A stretch of DNA of 64,000 nucleotides, taken from contig JAWMQP010000009.1 of assembly GCA_033283335.1 (NCBI GenBank), positions 124,001 to 188,000 of the forward strand, read 5' to 3'. This DNA is from Pseudomaricurvus sp033283335 (lineage in GTDB: Bacteria > Pseudomonadota > Gammaproteobacteria > Pseudomonadales > Cellvibrionaceae). The notes under the pieces were generated by a model. The model had not been told where the DNA came from. It saw only the letters and a program-made list of their open reading frames with translations, and searched no databases. Below are positions 1-7,794 of this stretch, piece by piece (within the stretch, counting starts at the first letter, position 1; each line of letters starts with the position of its first letter). A program made the position numbers and the translations under genes.

Positions 1-873
1 GTGTTTATCGCCATTCTTTACACCACCGCACCTGCGGTAGCGGGTATGGCACGTTTGAATCTGATGAACACCATTGAGCCGGTGAAAGGTGAGAACCTGG
101 TGTACGAGGAGCGTCCGAACTGGTTTAAGAACTGGGAAAAAACCGGCCTGCTGGAATTTCAGGATAAAAACGGTGATGGTCGCATCCAGTACAGTGCCAG
201 TGCGGATAACAACGAAATGGTGAAAATCGATAATGACATTATGGTGTTGGCCAACCCTGAAATCGCTCGCCTGCCTAACTGGGTAATTGCACTGGTGGCT
301 GCCGGTGGCCTGGCGGCGGCCTTGTCGACAGCAGCAGGTTTGTTGCTGGCCATTTCCTCAGCGATATCCCACGATTTGCTGAAGGGGGTGTTTATGCCCG
401 ACATCAGTGAAAAGGCGGAGTTGACGGCCAGCCGGATTGCCATGGCGTTAGCCATTGCCGGGGCCGGTTACCTGGGTTATAACCCACCAGACTTTGCCGC
501 CGGTACGGTGGCGCTGGCCTTCGGTCTGGCGGCCTCGTCGATCTTTCCGGCGCTGATGATGGGTATATTCAGTAAGCGGATTAATAAAGAAGGTGCTGTG
601 GCAGGCATGATAGCCGGTATTACCGTCACCTTGCTGTACGTGTTCCAGCACACCGGCATCATGTTTGTCGCCGAAACCGCTTACCTGGGGGATATGAAAC
701 CCAACTGGTTCCTGGGTATTGAACCCAATGCTTTTGGAGCCGTAGGTGCTCTGGTCAACTTTGTGGTGGCATTTGCGGTGTCACGCGTGACTCAGGAACC
801 ACCCGTACAGATCCAGGAGTTGGTGGAGCATATTCGTGTCCCTACCGGTGTGGTCGACGCCCACGATCACTGA
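1..873 (+). CDS. Sodium:solute symporter, acetate-permease type (C-terminal part, gene starts before the window)
   Basis: This is the last 290 residues of an SSS-family (ActP/VC2705-like) sodium-coupled monocarboxylate transporter in the inner membrane. Hydrophobic helices alternate with short loops. The visible part has a soluble loop with a DKNGDGRI sequence (residues 55-62) that resembles a calcium-binding EF-hand loop, followed by a glycine/alanine-rich helix (GGLAAALSTAAG) typical of the family core. The 5' end lies outside the window, so the first codon here is not the true start. A DUF294/CBS regulator and a DnaQ-like exonuclease follow, a neighbourhood I know from acetate-type symporters of other gammaproteobacteria. 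Acetate as substrate is inferred from family and context only. Confidence 0.88.
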   Translation: MFIAILYTTAPAVAGMARLNLMNTIEPVKGENLVYEERPNWFKNWEKTGLLEFQDKNGDGRIQYSASADNNEMVKIDNDIMVLANPEIARLPNWVIALVAAGGLAAALSTAAGLLLAISSAISHDLLKGVFMPDISEKAELTASRIAMALAIAGAGYLGYNPPDFAAGTVALAFGLAASSIFPALMMGIFSKRINKEGAVAGMIAGITVTLLYVFQHTGIMFVAETAYLGDMKPNWFLGIEPNAFGAVGALVNFVVAFAVSRVTQEPPVQIQELVEHIRVPTGVVDAHDH

Positions 874-915
874 TTGCAGCGATGGCGCACACTCGTTAAC
901 ATCTTCATAATCCCT

Positions 916-940
916 GGCCCCGGTAACGGGGCCTTTTTTT
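916..940 (+). terminator. Rho-independent terminator after the symporter gene
   Basis: A GC-rich hairpin (GGCCCCG, loop GTAA-type, CGGGGCC) is followed by seven T residues. It lies 43 bases after the symporter stop codon and separates it from the next gene. Confidence 0.85.
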
Positions 941-1054
941 ACCGGTGTTGTTAACACAATATTTTAATAATGATGTTTGTATGGCAAGGCTTCAAAGCTC
1001 GTCTCACACATAAGGACGTGTGCGGGTATTGATGCTCTTCGAGGTGATAATTGG

Positions 1055-1552
1055 GTGGATATTCTAAAAAATAAACATGTGGTTACGGCGTTGCTGGTTA
1101 CCCCGGTCCTGGCCATTCTGGGGTACTTTGCGGTAGACCTGCTGGTGCGGGAAACGCCCCACGCTGCCGAGGCCGGTGGCAAGTATGAACTGCTCGCCAA
1201 GTCCAATTGCCGTTACAGCAGTGGCGTCTGTGATTTGAAAAACGGCGACTTTGAATTGCGCCTGACCAGTGAGTGGCGCGATCATGACAAAATGGTGTTG
1301 ATGCTGAAGTCTGCCTATCCCCTGGATGGTGTGCTGGTGGCTATGGTGGATAACCCCCAACAGCAGGTTGCTCCGGTGGAAATGCAGTCGGAAGGTGACG
1401 ACGGCCAGCGTTGGTCTCTGGAACTGCCGCGCCCGGATTTGGAGCAGTCCCAGTTGCGCTTGGTAGTCGCGTCCGACAAGACCCTCTACTACGCCGAAAC
1501 CGGAATGAAATTTACTCTTTATGAAACCAGCTTTGGTAAGGATTTGCGCTAG
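1055..1552 (+). CDS. Small membrane-anchored periplasmic protein of unknown function
   Basis: The product is about 165 residues. It has one N-terminal membrane helix (VVTALLVTPVLAILGYFAVDLL) and then a probably periplasmic domain with two cysteines (CRYSSGVC) and many beta-strand-like stretches. The shape recalls FixH-like single-helix proteins, but I do not recognise the family. The frame is open from an ATG at 977, but the GTG at 1055 is preferred: GAGGTG lies about 8 bases upstream, and the helix then sits at the very N terminus. It lies between the symporter and the DUF294 regulator on the same strand, so a role linked to either is possible but unproven. Confidence 0.7.
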   Translation: MDILKNKHVVTALLVTPVLAILGYFAVDLLVRETPHAAEAGGKYELLAKSNCRYSSGVCDLKNGDFELRLTSEWRDHDKMVLMLKSAYPLDGVLVAMVDNPQQQVAPVEMQSEGDDGQRWSLELPRPDLEQSQLRLVVASDKTLYYAETGMKFTLYETSFGKDLR

Positions 1553-1596
1553 CCTGAGTTGCAGGCCCTGCTGCCAACGTTCTGGTCAGGTATGGA

Positions 1597-3459
1597 ATGC
1601 GTGCCGTGAATACACCGACCTTAAACCCTGAATTAAGTAACATTCGAAATTTTCTGGCGGAATGCATCCCGTTCGACCAGCTGGATGAAGAGGAACTGGA
1701 TCAGCTTGCCGCCCAGATTGAAATCAGTTACCACCGTCAGGGGCAGGTCTTCAAAAGCTATGACGATGGCGGTGGGTTGCGGATCATGCGCAGTGGTGCT
1801 GCCGAGTTGCGGGTTGAAGGCGATAAGCTGATCGATCGCTTTGGTGAGGGTGTCAGCTTCAACCTGCTGGGGTTGAGCCAGGAACAGCCGGGCATTCGCG
1901 CAACCCTGATCGAAGATTCGCTGATTTATTTCTTGCCGGAAAGTGAGTATCAGCAAATTCGCAAAAAGCATCGCGATTTTGATCGTTTCTTTTCGACACA
2001 GCGCAGCCGTCGGGTAAGGCGTGCCGCTCGTCACGAACCCAATCCCAACGACATGATGCAGCGTGTCGGCGATAAAATGTCCAAGGACCCGCTACGGGTA
2101 TCGCCACAGCACAGCATTCAGACTGCCGCGCAACTGATGTCGGAACGGCGATTATCTTCGGTGCTGGTGATGGAGGAAGATCGGTTGTTGGGCATTGTTA
2201 CCGATCGCGATATGCGATCGCGGGCGGTGGCCGCGGGACTGGATTTAACACTGCCCATCGAGCGTGTGATGACGGTGAATCCGGACACCATTGGCGTTGA
2301 GGCAACCCTGTTTGATGCCACTTTGTTTATGACCCAGAAAGGTATTCACCATATTCCGGTGCTGGAAGACGATAAGGTGGTCGGCATTATTACCGCCTCC
2401 GATTTGATGCTGGCGCGACGCGATGATCCAGTCTATCTGGTGCAGCACATTGGTCGGCAGATGTCGGTGCAGGGCATGAAAGAGGTGGTTGGCCAGTTGC
2501 CGGATTTGATGGTGCAATGGGTCCATGCCGGGATGAAAGCGCAGCAGGTGGGTCATATTCTTACGGCGGTGAGTGACGCAGTGACGACACGGCTTATACA
2601 CCTGGCAGAGCAGGAGTTGGGCTCAGCCCCAGTACCTTTTTGCTGGTTGGGTTTTGGATCCCAGGGGCGCGGTGAGCAATTGCTCAATGCCGACCAGGAT
2701 AACGGTCTGCTGATCTCGGATACGATGAAGGACAGCGACGCTCCCTGGTTTGAACAGTTGGCCCAGCGGGTCAGTGATGGCCTGAATGAATGTGGTTATG
2801 TCTACTGCCCGGGCAAAGTGATGGCGACGACGGATGAATGGCGTCAGCGTCTCAGTGGCTGGAAGAGTACCGTTGATCGCTGGACCCGCAGCCCCACGTT
2901 GGATGCTGTGATGCGGGTCAGTATCTTTTTTGATTTGCGCACGGTGTATGGTGATGAATCCCTCTGCCGACAACTCCAGCAGCACATGCTGCGACGCACC
3001 AGCAGCAACAGCATTTTTCTGGCGGCTCTGGCTGAGAATGTGCTCAGCACACCACCACCTCTGGGAATCTTCCGGCGCTTTGTGGTGGAGCATAATGGCG
3101 AACATCGCGATCAGCTGAATCTCAAGAAACGAGCGGTGATCCCCATCGTCGACACGGTTCGCATTCATGCCCTGGCTAACAGTATTACCGCAGTCAATAC
3201 GGTCGAACGCCTCAATGCGCTGGCCAAGTGCCGGGCCATGTCCATAAACGACAGTCGCAATTTGCAGGATGCCTTGCAGGTGATCATGCAGACCCGGATG
3301 GAAGGGCAGGTCAGTCAATTATTGGCGGCTCAGGAACCGGGAAATTACCTCAACCCCGATGAGCTGCCCAAGCTGGTTCGCAAGCAGTTGCGCGATGCGT
3401 TCAGCATTGTTATGGATGCCCTGCAGGCGGTGCGACAGCGCTACCGGCCTGGTTTGTAG
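1597..3459 (+). CDS. cNMP-binding / CBS-pair / DUF294 nucleotidyltransferase-like signalling protein
   Basis: A 620-residue cytoplasmic regulator. Residues about 20-130 form a cyclic-nucleotide-binding-like domain. Residues about 155-275 hold two CBS motifs (IVTDRDMR, then IITASDLM) that bind adenine nucleotides in this family. The C-terminal half is a DUF294 putative nucleotidyltransferase with the GlnD-like signature GFGSQGRGE and the pair D366/D368 (DQD). This architecture suggests nucleotide sensing coupled to nucleotidyl transfer on a partner protein. It sits between the symporter and a DnaQ-like exonuclease, the usual company of this family. The target is unknown. The start at 1597 is an ATG; another ATG five bases upstream is in a different frame. 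Confidence 0.88.
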   Translation: MRAVNTPTLNPELSNIRNFLAECIPFDQLDEEELDQLAAQIEISYHRQGQVFKSYDDGGGLRIMRSGAAELRVEGDKLIDRFGEGVSFNLLGLSQEQPGIRATLIEDSLIYFLPESEYQQIRKKHRDFDRFFSTQRSRRVRRAARHEPNPNDMMQRVGDKMSKDPLRVSPQHSIQTAAQLMSERRLSSVLVMEEDRLLGIVTDRDMRSRAVAAGLDLTLPIERVMTVNPDTIGVEATLFDATLFMTQKGIHHIPVLEDDKVVGIITASDLMLARRDDPVYLVQHIGRQMSVQGMKEVVGQLPDLMVQWVHAGMKAQQVGHILTAVSDAVTTRLIHLAEQELGSAPVPFCWLGFGSQGRGEQLLNADQDNGLLISDTMKDSDAPWFEQLAQRVSDGLNECGYVYCPGKVMATTDEWRQRLSGWKSTVDRWTRSPTLDAVMRVSIFFDLRTVYGDESLCRQLQQHMLRRTSSNSIFLAALAENVLSTPPPLGIFRRFVVEHNGEHRDQLNLKKRAVIPIVDTVRIHALANSITAVNTVERLNALAKCRAMSINDSRNLQDALQVIMQTRMEGQVSQLLAAQEPGNYLNPDELPKLVRKQLRDAFSIVMDALQAVRQRYRPGL

Positions 3460-3465
3460 GTTGCC

Positions 3466-4182
3466 ATGCTCGGCTTCAGTTTTGTCGGCACCTGGCTCGG
3501 AATGCAGCGCTACGGTTATCGGCTGCAACAGTTATGGGGACGTCAGCAGAGCGAGACGAGTGAGGCGCCCCTGAGCCTGTCGCACTGCTGGCAATTGACG
3601 CCGGTGCAGGCGGGGCGTGACTGGCGCGAGGTGGAGTTTTTGGTGGTGGATACCGAAACCTCGGGTCTCAATGTCAATGACAGTGAATTATTGAGCGTCG
3701 GCTGGCTGGTAATTGCCCGCGGTCGAATCCAGCTCAGAAGTGCCGAACACCTGTTACTGAAACCCCGTAATAGTGTGGGTGACAGTGCCACCATCCACAC
3801 CTTGCGCGACTGTGAATTGGATCAAGGCTTGACGGAAGCGGAGTTACTGCAGCGCTTTCTGACGGCGGCGGCCGGGCGGGTGCTGGTGTTTCATCACGCC
3901 CCCCTGGATCTGGCGTTTCTCAATGGTCTGTGTCGCAAATTTTACGGCGCGCCGTTACTGTTGCCGGTGGTGGATACCCTGCAACTGGAGAAACGCAGTC
4001 TGGAGCGGCGCGAGCAGCCCATTGGACCCAATATGCTACGGCTGGCCAGTTGTTGCAGTCGCTACAACTTGCCCGCCTTTCGCGCTCACAATGCATTGAC
4101 GGATGCGCTGGCGACCGCCGAATTACTGCTGGCGCAGATCAGTCATAAAGGCGAGGGGGTGAGGCTCCAGGATCTGCTTTGA
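3466..4182 (+). CDS. DnaQ-like DEDDh 3'-5' exonuclease
   Basis: A 238-residue exonuclease of the DnaQ/RNase T superfamily. The catalytic set is visible: D62 and E64 in DTET, H144/D148 in FHHAPLDLAF, and H208 with D213 in HNALTDAL (DEDDh type). An N-terminal extension of about 50 residues precedes the Exo I motif. The gene starts 6 bases after the DUF294 gene, so the two are probably co-transcribed and perhaps translationally coupled. Polymerase III epsilon subunits are similar, but the genomic pairing with DUF294 marks this as the separate exonuclease of that cluster. Its substrate is not known. Confidence 0.9.
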   Translation: MLGFSFVGTWLGMQRYGYRLQQLWGRQQSETSEAPLSLSHCWQLTPVQAGRDWREVEFLVVDTETSGLNVNDSELLSVGWLVIARGRIQLRSAEHLLLKPRNSVGDSATIHTLRDCELDQGLTEAELLQRFLTAAAGRVLVFHHAPLDLAFLNGLCRKFYGAPLLLPVVDTLQLEKRSLERREQPIGPNMLRLASCCSRYNLPAFRAHNALTDALATAELLLAQISHKGEGVRLQDLL

Positions 4183-4221
4183 GCCTCAGGCAGGGGTACG
4201 GAGTCGGTTGCCGTGCTGATG

Positions 4222-4656
4222 TCAGCACTCGGTATCGATAATTTCCCGCATGGTCGATTTCTGCTGTTCGATTTCTTCCACCGACAGATAGCGGTACTCA
4301 TCGCCTTCTTTAATGCGGATGCGGGCATTCTCTTCCATAGTCTTGAGGTTCTTCTGCGCCTGGGCACAGCGCTCTGGATCCCTGGCTGGCTCGGCTGCCG
4401 CGGACTGGGAGTCATTTGCAGCGCTGTTGTCTGATGACGCTTCCTCCTCGCTGTCGCTGGCTGCGCCCTCACCGTGAAGGTTGGTGGCACGCACCTTAAC
4501 CGCTTTGACATCCTTGGGCGGGGCGGAGGAGTAGTGAGTCACGCCTTTCTCGTCCTGCCATTTGTAGAATTCCTTGGCGGATGACGCCGGACCGCTGAGG
4601 CACATCAGTGTGGTTGTCAGGGCCAGCAGGGTCAGTGTGCGGTAGCGATGAACCAT
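4222..4656 (-). CDS. DUF4124 domain-containing secreted protein
   Basis: A 144-residue exported protein. A signal peptide (MVHRYRTLTLLALTTTLMCLSG, cleavage near ASSA) is followed by a DUF4124 domain (FYKWQDEKGVTHYSSAPP), a short module common in gammaproteobacterial envelope proteins. The middle is rich in Ser, Glu and Ala and probably disordered; a charged helix with a final Cys follows. AAGGA lies about 9 bases before the ATG. It converges on the exonuclease gene, and a near-perfect GTGCTGA/TCAGCAC dyad overlaps its stop codon and may end transcription. Function unknown. Confidence 0.82.
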   Translation of the reverse strand: MVHRYRTLTLLALTTTLMCLSGPASSAKEFYKWQDEKGVTHYSSAPPKDVKAVKVRATNLHGEGAASDSEEEASSDNSAANDSQSAAAEPARDPERCAQAQKNLKTMEENARIRIKEGDEYRYLSVEEIEQQKSTMREIIDTEC

Positions 4657-5204
4657 GGTTAAGCAATCCTTTCAATGAACGGAGTTCTGTATCACGCCCC
4701 CATTATTGCTGTATTTCGCGACATCTGCCAACACTCACATCACAGCTTTGCTGACTGGGGCTCGGGATTTGTGGCTTTGAGTGTATTTTTTCCCTTAGAT
4801 CCAGGGGCTTACCCTTGACTTTAGCGGGCAAGTTGCCAGAATTGCCGGTTCGCTAGATGGCGTGTAGATCACAACCGTAACCTCGGTCATTCGCTCGGGA
4901 CCCAGTCCGGGTTCTGGCATCTACTTTCGGCGGGTCAACCGCTTGCCGAACCATCCCAGTTGCGTAGGTACGTCCACCGACGTCGCCTATCCGGTTCGCT
5001 GTATGATTAACCTGAGCAGCGGATACGGGGAAGCTCACTGTTTTATTTGGATTGTTGCAGGGTGCTGTAGGGTTTGCCTGATTCTCCTCCAAGGGGCAGC
5101 AAACTCCGGTGTGAAGCCGACAGCCTCAGGGGCATTGGGACTCAAAAGGTCTCCAGCGGCCTATTCTGTAGCGGTTAATACGATTATTGAAAAGGAGTAA
5201 ACAG
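4657..5204. other. 548-base gap upstream of ilvI, with a doubtful 65-codon leader frame
   Basis: No gene with clear family features is visible here. On the + strand an ATG at 5003 opens a 65-codon frame that ends with TAA at 5198-5200, inside the ilvI ribosome-binding region and four bases before the ilvI start. Its middle is rich in branched-chain residues (FIWIVAG, VCLILL), which would suit an ilv attenuator peptide, but I see no classic terminator/antiterminator with a T run between it and ilvI. The ilvIH promoter and the divergent DUF4124 promoter must lie in this gap; I could not place either with confidence. Confidence 0.4.
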
Positions 5205-6941
5205 GTGGAAATGCTCTCCGGCGGCGATATGCTGGTGCGTTCCCTGCAGGAAGAAGGTGTGGATCTCATCTTCGGTTACCCAGGCGGCGCAGCCCTGCAT
5301 ATTTACGATGCTATTTTCAGGCAAGACAAAGTTAAACACATCCTGGTTCGTCACGAACAATCGGCCACCCATGCGGCGGACGGTTATACCCGTGCCACCG
5401 GCAAGGTAGGTACCGTACTGGTGACTTCCGGTCCCGGTGCCACCAATGCCATTACCGGTATTGCCACGGCGTTTATGGACTCAATACCCATGGTGGTGAT
5501 CTCCGGTCAGGTCCCGGCCGACAAGATCGGTGAAGACGCCTTCCAGGAAACCGATATGGTGGGGGTTTCCCGCCCGATCGTGAAACACAGTTTTATGGTG
5601 AAGCACGCCTCCGAGATCCCCGAGATCATCAAGAAGGCGTACTACATCGCATCGACCGGTCGTCCCGGCCCGGTGGTGGTGGATGTGCCGAAAAATACGG
5701 TCAACCCGAGCGAGACCTTTCCCTTCGAGTATCCGAAGAAACTGAAGATGCGCTCCTACACACCGGCGGCCAAGGGCCACAGCGGTCAGATCAAGAAAGC
5801 CGTGGGCATGTTGCTGAAAGCCAAGCGGCCGGTGATTTATTCCGGCGGCGGGGTGGTGCAGGGTGAGGCCAGCCATTTGCTGACCGAGTTGGCGCAGGCG
5901 CTGAATTTCCCGATCACCAATACCCTGATGGGCCTGGGTGCGTACCCCGGTGACGACAAGCAGTTCCTCGGCATGCTGGGTATGCACGGTACCTTTGAGG
6001 CCAACACGGCGATGCACCACTGCGACCTGATTCTGGCCGTCGGCGCGCGCTTTGATGACCGGGTGACCAATACCACGAGCAAGTTCTGCCCCAACGCCAA
6101 GATCATCCACATCGATATTGACCCGGCATCGATTTCCAAGACCATCACTGCCGATGTGCCGATTGTGGGGTCGGTGGACAGCGTACTGAAAGAAATGCTG
6201 GAGCTGCTGAAGGCCGGCGATAACAAGCCCGATGAGGCCGCACTGGCGGACTGGTGGCAGCAAATCAATGAGTGGCGCGAGCGTCACGGCATCTACACCC
6301 AGCCCCGGTACAACACCGAGGGCGACATGATCATGCCCCAGGATGTGATCAAGACGCTGTACGAGGTTACTAACGGTGAGGCGATCGTTGCCTCCGATGT
6401 GGGCCAGCACCAGATGTTTACGGCGCAGTACTACAAGTTCAAGAGCCCGCGCCAGTGGCTCAACTCCGGTGGCCTCGGCACCATGGGCTTCGGTTTGCCG
6501 GCGGCCATGGGCGCGGCCTTTGCGGTACGGGACAGGGACGTGGTCTGTGTCACCGGTGAGGGTTCGATCCAGATGTGTATCCAGGAGTTGTCGACACTGA
6601 CCCAGTACGGCATTCCGGTGAAGATCATCTGTCTCAACAATCAGGCTCTGGGTATGGTGAAGCAGTGGCAGGACATGGTCTATGACAGCCGCTACTCCGA
6701 GATCCACTACGAGGATTCTCTGCCCGATTTCGTCAAGCTGATGGACGCCTATGGTCACGTGGGTATGCGTGTAACCAAGAAGGAAGAGCTGCGCGCAAAG
6801 CTGGAAGAGTGTTTTGCGATGAAGGACCGCACGGTGTTTATGGACATCTATGTGGATCCATCCGAGCACGTCTATCCGATGCTGGTGGCCCCCGAGGGGT
6901 CCATGCGCGATATGTGGTTGAGCAAGACGGAGAGAACCTGA
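5205..6941 (+). CDS. ilvI: Acetolactate synthase, large (catalytic) subunit
   Basis: The ThDP-dependent catalytic subunit of acetohydroxyacid synthase, the first common step of valine, leucine and isoleucine synthesis. It joins pyruvate to pyruvate or 2-ketobutyrate. The product is about 578 residues. It has FGYPGGAALHIYDA at the N terminus, the catalytic Glu in RHEQSATHAADGY, and the ThDP/Mg segment TGEGSIQMCIQELST ending in LNNQALGM. The usual GDG is GEG here. The start is a GTG at 5205: AAGGAG ends seven bases upstream and the protein then begins VEMLSG, like E. coli IlvI. ilvH follows after one base. Confidence 0.96.
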   Translation: MEMLSGGDMLVRSLQEEGVDLIFGYPGGAALHIYDAIFRQDKVKHILVRHEQSATHAADGYTRATGKVGTVLVTSGPGATNAITGIATAFMDSIPMVVISGQVPADKIGEDAFQETDMVGVSRPIVKHSFMVKHASEIPEIIKKAYYIASTGRPGPVVVDVPKNTVNPSETFPFEYPKKLKMRSYTPAAKGHSGQIKKAVGMLLKAKRPVIYSGGGVVQGEASHLLTELAQALNFPITNTLMGLGAYPGDDKQFLGMLGMHGTFEANTAMHHCDLILAVGARFDDRVTNTTSKFCPNAKIIHIDIDPASISKTITADVPIVGSVDSVLKEMLELLKAGDNKPDEAALADWWQQINEWRERHGIYTQPRYNTEGDMIMPQDVIKTLYEVTNGEAIVASDVGQHQMFTAQYYKFKSPRQWLNSGGLGTMGFGLPAAMGAAFAVRDRDVVCVTGEGSIQMCIQELSTLTQYGIPVKIICLNNQALGMVKQWQDMVYDSRYSEIHYEDSLPDFVKLMDAYGHVGMRVTKKEELRAKLEECFAMKDRTVFMDIYVDPSEHVYPMLVAPEGSMRDMWLSKTERT

Positions 6942-6942
6942 G

Positions 6943-7434
6943 ATGAGACGTATAATTTCTGTACTCATGGAGAATGAGCCAGGCGCCTTGTCGAGAGTGG
7001 TTGGGTTATTCTCGCAGCGCGGTTACAACATCGAGACACTGACGGTGGCGCCGACGGAAGACGAGACCCTGTCGCGTCTGACGGTGACCACCATCGGCGA
7101 CGATCACAAGATCGAGCAGATCACCAAGAACCTCAACAAGTTGATTGATGTGGTGAAACTGGTGGATTTGACCGAAGGCCAGCACATTGAGCGCGAGCTG
7201 ATGCTGATCAAGGTTAAGGCCACCGGTGCCCAGCGCGCCGAGATCAAGCGTTGTGTGGATATCTTCCGTGCCCAGATCATCGACGTAACGGCGACGGTCT
7301 ATACCATTCAGGTGACAGGCACCAGCGATAAGCTGGACGCGTTTGTGCAGTCGGTGGGTGACGCCTCGATTCTCGAAGTGGTGCGTACCGGTGTGTCCGG
7401 CATTGGCCGTGGTGAGAAGGTGTTGAGTCTCTGA
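6943..7434 (+). CDS. ilvH: Acetolactate synthase, small (regulatory) subunit
   Basis: A 163-residue regulatory subunit that activates IlvI and confers valine feedback inhibition. The N-terminal ACT domain is clear (RRIISVLMENEPGALSRVVG, then FSQRGYNIETLTV), followed by the C-terminal half with KVKATGAQRAEI and FRAQIIDV. The length is that of E. coli IlvH. The ATG lies one base after the ilvI TGA, so the two are co-transcribed and probably translationally coupled. A terminator follows. Confidence 0.96.
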   Translation: MRRIISVLMENEPGALSRVVGLFSQRGYNIETLTVAPTEDETLSRLTVTTIGDDHKIEQITKNLNKLIDVVKLVDLTEGQHIERELMLIKVKATGAQRAEIKRCVDIFRAQIIDVTATVYTIQVTGTSDKLDAFVQSVGDASILEVVRTGVSGIGRGEKVLSL

Positions 7435-7461
7435 TTGTTATTATGATTTGAGACTTGGAAA

Positions 7462-7486
7462 AACCCGGCATTAGCCGGGTTTTTTT
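7462..7486 (+). terminator. Rho-independent terminator of ilvIH
   Basis: AACCCGGC, loop ATTA, GCCGGGTT, followed by a T run, 28 bases after the ilvH stop codon. Confidence 0.9.
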
Positions 7487-7550
7487 GTCTTAACGGTGTC
7501 GATAGTTACCTCGGGCGGCTCAAGTGTATGCTTGAACTCTGTTATTACTA

Positions 7551-7729
7551 CTACCGTCATTGCGAGGAACGCAGTGACGAAGCAACAAGGTGATTTGCCC
7601 TTTGGGCAAGAGAGGGTGGCCTGGGCCATCCGTGTTTGGCAGGGAGCCAGATTGTGTTTGGTAGGGCGTTCTCGCACGGTGCCAAACATGGATTGCCGCG
7701 TCGCCGTTGGCTCCTCGCAATGACAGTAG
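7551..7729. mobile_element. MITE-like palindromic repeat element (179 bp, non-coding)
   Basis: The ends are 18-bp inverted repeats with one mismatch (7551-7568 and 7712-7729), with the core GTCATTGCGAGGA / TCCTCGCAATGAC. A second inverted pair lies inside: CCGTGTTTGGCA (7630-7641) and TGCCAAACATGG (7680-7691), one mismatch. The outer motif 'GTCATTGCGAGGA' followed by 'ACGCAGTGACGAAGCAA' resembles a palindromic repeat that recurs in many unrelated proteobacterial genomes. No transposase or convincing reading frame is present. It fills most of the gap between the ilvH terminator and the methyltransferase gene. No clear target-site duplication is visible. Confidence 0.65.
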
Positions 7730-7794
7730 GAAATTAGATACTTTTTCGATTTTCAAATGAGGACCCTATTTCAAGGGTTTAGTAAAATCCCCTG

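Noticed and set aside
4943..5200. 85-codon gene starting at 4943
   Set aside because: No ribosome-binding site or domain at that start; only the shorter 5003-5200 leader idea is kept, as a weak finding.
5481..6968. Long open frame on the minus strand opposite ilvI
   Set aside because: It shadows ilvI in a GC-rich gene, is rich in His/Arg/Leu, has no domain or ribosome-binding site, and ilvI is certain.
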